Assembly: GCA_003519585.1 (NCBI GenBank)
Contig: DOWL01000065.1
Location: forward strand, 296 to 10,695
Source: Nocardioides sp.
GTDB taxonomy: Bacteria > Actinomycetota > Actinomycetes > Propionibacteriales > Nocardioidaceae
DNA length: 10,400 nt
Reading direction: 5' to 3'
Every line of letters starts with the position of its first letter. Position 1 is the stretch's first letter. Positions 7,515 through 10,400 of this stretch are shown in pieces. Under the pieces are notes generated by a model. That model worked only from the letters and a program-made list of their open reading frames with translations, had not been told where the DNA came from and did not search any database. The translations under genes and the position numbers were made by a program.

Positions 7515-7584
7515 CGTGGATGGGTCCCCGGATATCCGGTGACCGCTGAGCTTCTATGGCGAGATCTCGGCCGATAAGCGGATG
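7515..7584 (+). repeat. Left inverted repeat of the nuclease cassette
   Basis: Begins 11 bases after the clpX stop codon. The outer 42 bases match the right copy with one mismatch and one missing base. Inside are two palindromic parts. The 22-base near-palindrome at 7523-7544 is centred on GATATC, with one mismatched pair. The perfect 10-base palindrome CGAGATCTCG is at 7560-7569, in a region framed by CCGC (7543-7546) and GCGG (7578-7581). The inner edge is followed by AGAAGCTC (7594-7601), the inverted complement of GAGCTTCT (7548-7555). Confidence 0.92.
7523..7544 (+). terminator. Palindromic hairpin after clpX, possible terminator
   Basis: A 9-bp stem with one mismatch around a 4-base ATAT loop, 19 bases after the clpX stop codon. 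There is no T-run. As it is nearly symmetrical, it could also stop transcripts of the minus-strand nuclease gene, which ends at 7608. It is part of the left inverted repeat, so its role as a terminator is an inference from position. Confidence 0.45.
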
Positions 7585-7607
7585 GGTCGGCTCAGAAGCT
7601 CGTCGAG

Positions 7608-8585
7608 TCAGCCGACGGCGCGGTCAGGATCGAACAGCACCGCGCGGATGTGCGCGGCCGTGCGCTCGGGGTGGCGGAGGTCGGCCCAGACGATCCGGAT
7701 GCACTCCCAGCCCGTCAGTCGACAGATCTTTCGCTCGCGGTTTCGCTCGCGGATGACTACATCGGTGGGCGACTCGCCCTCTCTCAGCAGTTCCTGATAC
7801 TTGATCTTGCCGTCGAACTCGAGGAAGACGCCGAGGTCCGGCCACGCGAAGTCAACGTAGGCGACGATCTCCCCGGACCGGTCGCGGATCGGGTATTGGG
7901 GTTCCGGGAGCGGCAAGCCCTGCTCGAAGATCATGTAGAGCGTCCGCCCCTCACCAACTGAGCCGCCGCATCGAGCGTCGGCCAACTGGAGAACCAGGCC
8001 CTGCTGGAGTGACCCTGGCCAGAACGCCATGTACTCCTGCCCTTCCATCAGCGCCTCTTTCGTCGTCAGCTTGCGGTGCAGGAGATCGTTGACGACGACC
8101 AATCCGTGCTCGACGTCCATGACGGTGGTGCAGTCGAGTGCGGTGCGGGTCGGACTGGTCACGGTGACGCCGTTCAGGTGTGTGAGGTCGCCCGGTCGCA
8201 GCTCGCCGAGATGCTGGACGACCCCAGCTTCGCGGCGTCCACCCCGCTGGTCGAGCCTGGTCAGGTGCACGGTATCGAGAGGCAGGTCCCAGAGAGGCGC
8301 GTCCCACTCGCCGAGTGCGCTGATATGCGAGAGCGCTACGCCCGCCTGCGCGCGCTTGACGGCTGCTCGGGCGACGAGCCCGTGCTGTCCGACCCGGTCG
8401 CATGCGTTCCACGCCGCCGCATCGACGTACGAGCCGTACCTGAGCCGGTGCAACGTGCCGTCGGCGACCAACTGCGCGATGGCGCGATCGTTGAGCCCTA
8501 AGCCTAAGAGTTCGCGGCGTAACGCGATGGGGGCCAGGCGGGGATCGTCGGGCTCGCGGTTGACCGTCATGCGCTCAGCCTGCAT
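7608..8585 (-). CDS. AbiEi-type winged-helix plus DUF559/Vsr-like nuclease protein
   Basis: A 325-residue protein of a family abundant in actinobacteria. The N-terminus (about 18-56, LRRELLGLGLNDRAIAQLVADGTLHRLRYGSYV) is the winged-helix domain seen in AbiEi antitoxins. The middle contains SHISALGEWDAPLWDLPLDTVHLT and the TSPTRTALDC segment (144-152) typical of these proteins. The C-terminus resembles the PD-(D/E)XK nuclease fold of DUF559/Vsr: Glu212, Asp245 in YVDFAW, Glu256/Asp258/Lys260 in LEFDGK, then CRLTGWECIRIVWADL. No AbiEii-like nucleotidyltransferase toxin is adjacent, so it is not a standard AbiE pair. The start could also be Met6 (8570); neither has a strong ribosome binding site. 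GC is about 58-60% in three sampled 60-base lines, against 67% and 78% in sampled lines of clpX and valS. Activity and target are unknown. Confidence 0.85.
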   Translation of the reverse strand: MQAERMTVNREPDDPRLAPIALRRELLGLGLNDRAIAQLVADGTLHRLRYGSYVDAAAWNACDRVGQHGLVARAAVKRAQAGVALSHISALGEWDAPLWDLPLDTVHLTRLDQRGGRREAGVVQHLGELRPGDLTHLNGVTVTSPTRTALDCTTVMDVEHGLVVVNDLLHRKLTTKEALMEGQEYMAFWPGSLQQGLVLQLADARCGGSVGEGRTLYMIFEQGLPLPEPQYPIRDRSGEIVAYVDFAWPDLGVFLEFDGKIKYQELLREGESPTDVVIRERNRERKICRLTGWECIRIVWADLRHPERTAAHIRAVLFDPDRAVG

Positions 8586-8628
8586 CGCCGGGCCGATTTC
8601 TGCTGGGCGTCATCCACAGGGGTTGCCG

Positions 8629-8641
8629 GAAGGCTGCCTTC
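8629..8641. promoter_or_regulatory. 13-base palindrome upstream of the nuclease gene, possible operator
   Basis: GAAGGC-T-GCCTTC is a perfect inverted repeat with a one-base centre, 43 bases before the nuclease start codon and just inside the right inverted repeat. Its position fits autoregulation by the gene's own winged-helix domain, by analogy with AbiEi antitoxins binding inverted repeats at their promoter. I could not identify convincing -10 and -35 boxes nearby. Confidence 0.3.
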
Positions 8642-8651
8642 TATGGCAAGT

Positions 8652-8722
8652 CATCCGCTTCTGAGGCTAGATCTCGGCCTAGAAGCTCAGCGGTCCCCGG
8701 ATATCCGGGGACCCATCCCACG
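8652..8722 (-). repeat. Right inverted repeat of the nuclease cassette
   Basis: The inverted copy of 7515-7584. It carries a perfect 22-base palindrome at 8692-8713 centred on GATATC. It also carries a hairpin at 8657-8686 in which GCTTCT pairs with AGAAGC and AGGC with GCCT, around AGATCT. It lies 28 bases beyond the valS stop codon (read on the minus strand) and upstream of the nuclease gene. Confidence 0.92.
8692..8713 (-). terminator. Perfect 22-base palindrome after valS, possible terminator
   Basis: GGTCCCCGG pairs fully with CCGGGGACC around a 4-base ATAT loop, a 9-bp stem of eight G-C pairs and one A-T. Read on the valS strand it begins 37 bases after the stop codon (8751-8753). No T-run follows, but strong hairpins without one are common actinobacterial terminators. 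It is also the core of the right inverted repeat. Confidence 0.5.
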
Positions 8723-8750
8723 CAGTCTGAGGAAAACGGCACACGCGGGC

Positions 8751-10400
8751 TTAGTCCGCGGCGGGCGCGAGTTCGGCCTCGACCGTGAGCTCGGTGGCGG
8801 CCTCGTCGACGGAGAACTTCAGCTTGCCCGTGATCCGCCCGGTGTTGCGCAGGTCGTCGGCGGCGAGCTCGGCGGCGCGGACCAGCGCCTCCGGGCCGGA
8901 GATCCGTACCTTGGTGAGTTCGTGGCGCATCGAGACCTTGGCCTGGGACTTGGCCCCGCGGATGCCGATCAGGGCCGCCGCGACCGCGTCGATCGTGGCC
9001 GGGTCGGCGGCCGCGGCCGCGCCGAGGTCGGTCTGGGTGGGCCAGGGGGCGCGGTGGATCGAGCCGGTGCGCCACCAGGACCACACCTCTTCGGTGACGT
9101 AGGGCAGGAACGGCGCGAGCAGCCGGAGTTGCACCTCCAGCGCCAGGGCGAGGGTGGCCCGGGCCGATGCGGTCGCCGGGGGCACCGGGCCGTCGCCGTC
9201 GCCGTCGGGTTGGCCGCCGTACGCGCGTTCCTTGACCAGTTCGAGGTAGTCGTCGCAGAACTCCCAGAAGAACCGCTCGGTCACCTCCAGCGCGCTGGTG
9301 TAGTCGTAGGCCTCGAACGCCTCGGTGGCCTGGGTGACCACGACGGCCAGTCGCCCGAGCAGGGCGCAGTCGACCGGCTCGGAGACCTCGAAGGCGTTGA
9401 GCTCGCTGGCGCGAACCCCGCCCAGGACGAATCTCGAGGCGTTGAGCACCTTCATCGCCAGCCGCCGGCCGACCTTCATCTGGGTCTCGTCGAACGGCGA
9501 GTCCATCCCGGGGCGCACCAGGGCCGCCCGCCACCGCACCGCGTCGGCGCCGTACTTGTCGAGGATCTCGGTCGGGACCACGACGTTGCCCTTGGACTTG
9601 GACATCTTCTTGCGGTCGGGGTCGAGGATCCAGCCCGAGAGCATCGCGTGGGTCCACGGCGTCGCGTGGTTCTCGTAGTGGGCCCGGACCACGCGGGAGA
9701 ACAGCCAGGTGCGGATGATCTCGTGGGCCTGGGTGCACAGGTCCATCGGGAAGACCCGCTCGAACAGGTCGTCGTCGACGGTCCAGCCACCGGCGATCTG
9801 AGGCGTGAGCGAGGAGGTCGCCCAGGTGTCCATCACGTCGGGGTCGCCGAGGAAGCCGTGCGGCTTGCCACGCTGGTCCTCGCTGTAGCCGCGAGGCGCG
9901 TCCGTCGACGGGTCGACCGGCAGCTCGGCCTCGGTGGGGAGCAGCGGGTGGGCGTAGTCGGGCTCGCCGTCCTGGTCGAGGGGATACCACACCGGGAACG
10001 GGATGCCGAAGAACCGCTGGCGCGAGATCAACCAGTCGCCGGTCAGCCCCGAGACCCAGTTGTCGAAGCGGACCTTCATGTGTGGCGGCAGCCAGGTGAT
10101 CTCGGCGCCGTGCTCGAGCATCTCGGCACGGATGCCCTCGTCGCGACCGCCGTTGCGGATGTACCACTGCCGGGTGGCGACGATCTCGAGCGGCTTGTCG
10201 CCCCGCTCGTAGAAGTTCGCCATCCGGGTGGTGGGCTTCGGCTCTCCGTCGAGGTCACCGGTCTCACGCAGCATCGCGACCATCTCCTCGCGGGCGGAGA
10301 AGACGGTCTTGCCGGCCAGCCGCTCGTACGCCGCGGAGGCGCGCTCGCTGCCGAGCCAGTGCGGCGTGTCGCGGGTCAGCCGGCCGTCGCGACCGATGAC
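8751..10400 (-). CDS. valS: Valine-tRNA ligase, C-terminal part (continues beyond the window)
   Basis: Charges tRNA-Val with valine. The reading frame is open to the window edge, so only the last 549 codons are seen; the HIGH motif and the first part of the editing domain lie outside. Visible are [34 protein letters not shown], the motif KMSKS (9594-9608), and the helical anticodon-binding domain (from [16 protein letters not shown]). The protein ends in [29 protein letters not shown] with no long coiled-coil tail. This end, and motifs such as [22 protein letters not shown], resemble the archaeal-type ValS rather than the E. coli type (family knowledge, by eye). An internal ATG at 10283 is not the real start, because the sequence upstream of it ([20 protein letters not shown]) is clearly ValS. 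Confidence 0.96.
   Translation of the reverse strand, partial: VIGRDGRLTRDTPHWLGSERASAAYERLAGKTVFSAREEMVAMLRETGDLDGEPKPTTRMANFYERGDKPLEIVATRQWYIRNGGRDEGIRAEMLEHGAEITWLPPHMKVRFDNWVSGLTGDWLISRQRFFGIPFPVWYPLDQDGEPDYAHPLLPTEAELPVDPSTDAPRGYSEDQRGKPHGFLGDPDVMDTWATSSLTPQIAGGWTVDDDLFERVFPMDLCTQAHEIIRTWLFSRVVRAHYENHATPWTHAMLSGWILDPDRKKMSKSKGNVVVPTEILDKYGADAVRWRAALVRPGMDSPFDETQMKVGRRLAMKVLNASRFVLGGVRASELNAFEVSEPVDCALLGRLAVVVTQATEAFEAYDYTSALEVTERFFWEFCDDYLELVKERAYGGQPDGDGDGPVPPATASARATLALALEVQLRLLAPFLPYVTEEVWSWWRTGSIHRAPWPTQTDLGAAAAADPATIDAVAAALIGIRGAKSQAKVSMRHELTKVRISGPEALVRAAELAADDLRNTGRITGKLKFSVDEAATELTVEAELAPAAD

Larger units (their letters stand above)
7515..8722. mobile_element. Inverted-repeat-bounded cassette carrying one AbiEi/DUF559 nuclease gene
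   Basis: The two ends are long inverted copies of each other: 7515-7584 matches the reverse complement of 8652-8722 at 62 of 70 aligned positions, with one 1-base gap. A looser match reaches the AGAAG/CTTCT pair (7594-7598 and 8638-8642). Between them is a single complete gene of lower GC than its neighbours. No transposase or recombinase is inside, and I found no target-site duplication. The arrangement resembles a non-autonomous element or a cassette mobilised in trans or by its own nuclease. A rival reading is that each repeat is the 3'-end/terminator repeat of clpX and valS, since both copies have the same orientation relative to the adjacent stop codon. The mobile call is an inference. 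Confidence 0.5.

Noticed and set aside
7556..7797. Small plus-strand open frames starting inside the left inverted repeat
   Set aside because: They overlap the end of the nuclease gene in antisense, have no ribosome binding site, and have basic low-complexity products.
7608..8585. A complete type IV AbiE toxin-antitoxin pair
   Set aside because: Only the AbiEi-like winged-helix protein is present. No nucleotidyltransferase-type AbiEii gene lies on either side, and the C-terminus looks like a nuclease instead.
8029..8664. A 211-codon plus-strand open frame opposite the nuclease gene
   Set aside because: It has a Ser/Arg-rich translation without domain features, and it runs into the right inverted repeat. 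The minus-strand frame has clear winged-helix and nuclease motifs.
7515..8722. A standard insertion sequence
   Set aside because: No DDE, HUH, serine or tyrosine recombinase motif is present in the only enclosed gene, and no target-site duplication was found. Hence it is described only as an inverted-repeat-bounded cassette.

Overview
The window is high-GC DNA with actinobacterial gene content. The gene order rpiB - nei - (tRNAs) - tig - clpP1 - clpP2 - clpX ... valS is the order I know from the Mycobacterium tuberculosis rpiB-nei1-tig-clpP1P2-clpX-valS region. Protein style and GC content suggest a Nocardioides-like (Propionibacteriales) chromosome. The genus is an inference, not a proof.

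Layout. Bases 26-1373 hold rpiB and a Nei/Fpg DNA glycosylase, overlapping by 8 nt. Bases 1411-2514 encode a four-helix membrane SpoIIE/PP2C-type phosphatase. Two tRNA genes follow, Gly(TCC) and Pro(TGG). Bases 2833-4248 are tig (trigger factor), closely followed by a small SRPBCC-fold gene. From 4824 to 7503 lies the Clp protease block: clpP1 (probably read from a leaderless promoter), clpP2 six bases behind it, then clpX with its own strong ribosome binding site. Trigger factor, the ClpP1P2 peptidase and the ClpX unfoldase together form a protein folding and quality-control neighbourhood.

The accessory part is 7515-8722. One gene on the minus strand encodes an AbiEi-type winged-helix plus DUF559/Vsr-like nuclease protein. 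It sits between two long inverted copies of a palindrome-rich sequence: 70 bp with 62 matches and one 1-base gap, or about 84 bp when the looser inner end is included. The gene has lower GC than its neighbours and lies between clpX and valS. This looks like a compact inverted-repeat-bounded nuclease cassette with no transposase. The main rival reading is that the repeats are 3'-end or terminator repeats that happen to flank the gene.

The right end (8751-10400) is the C-terminal 549 codons of valS on the minus strand; the rest lies beyond the window. Its C-terminus looks like the archaeal-type ValS without the usual bacterial coiled-coil tail. No stretch above 300 bases lacks a gene. No CRISPR array, rRNA or recognisable transposase was seen.
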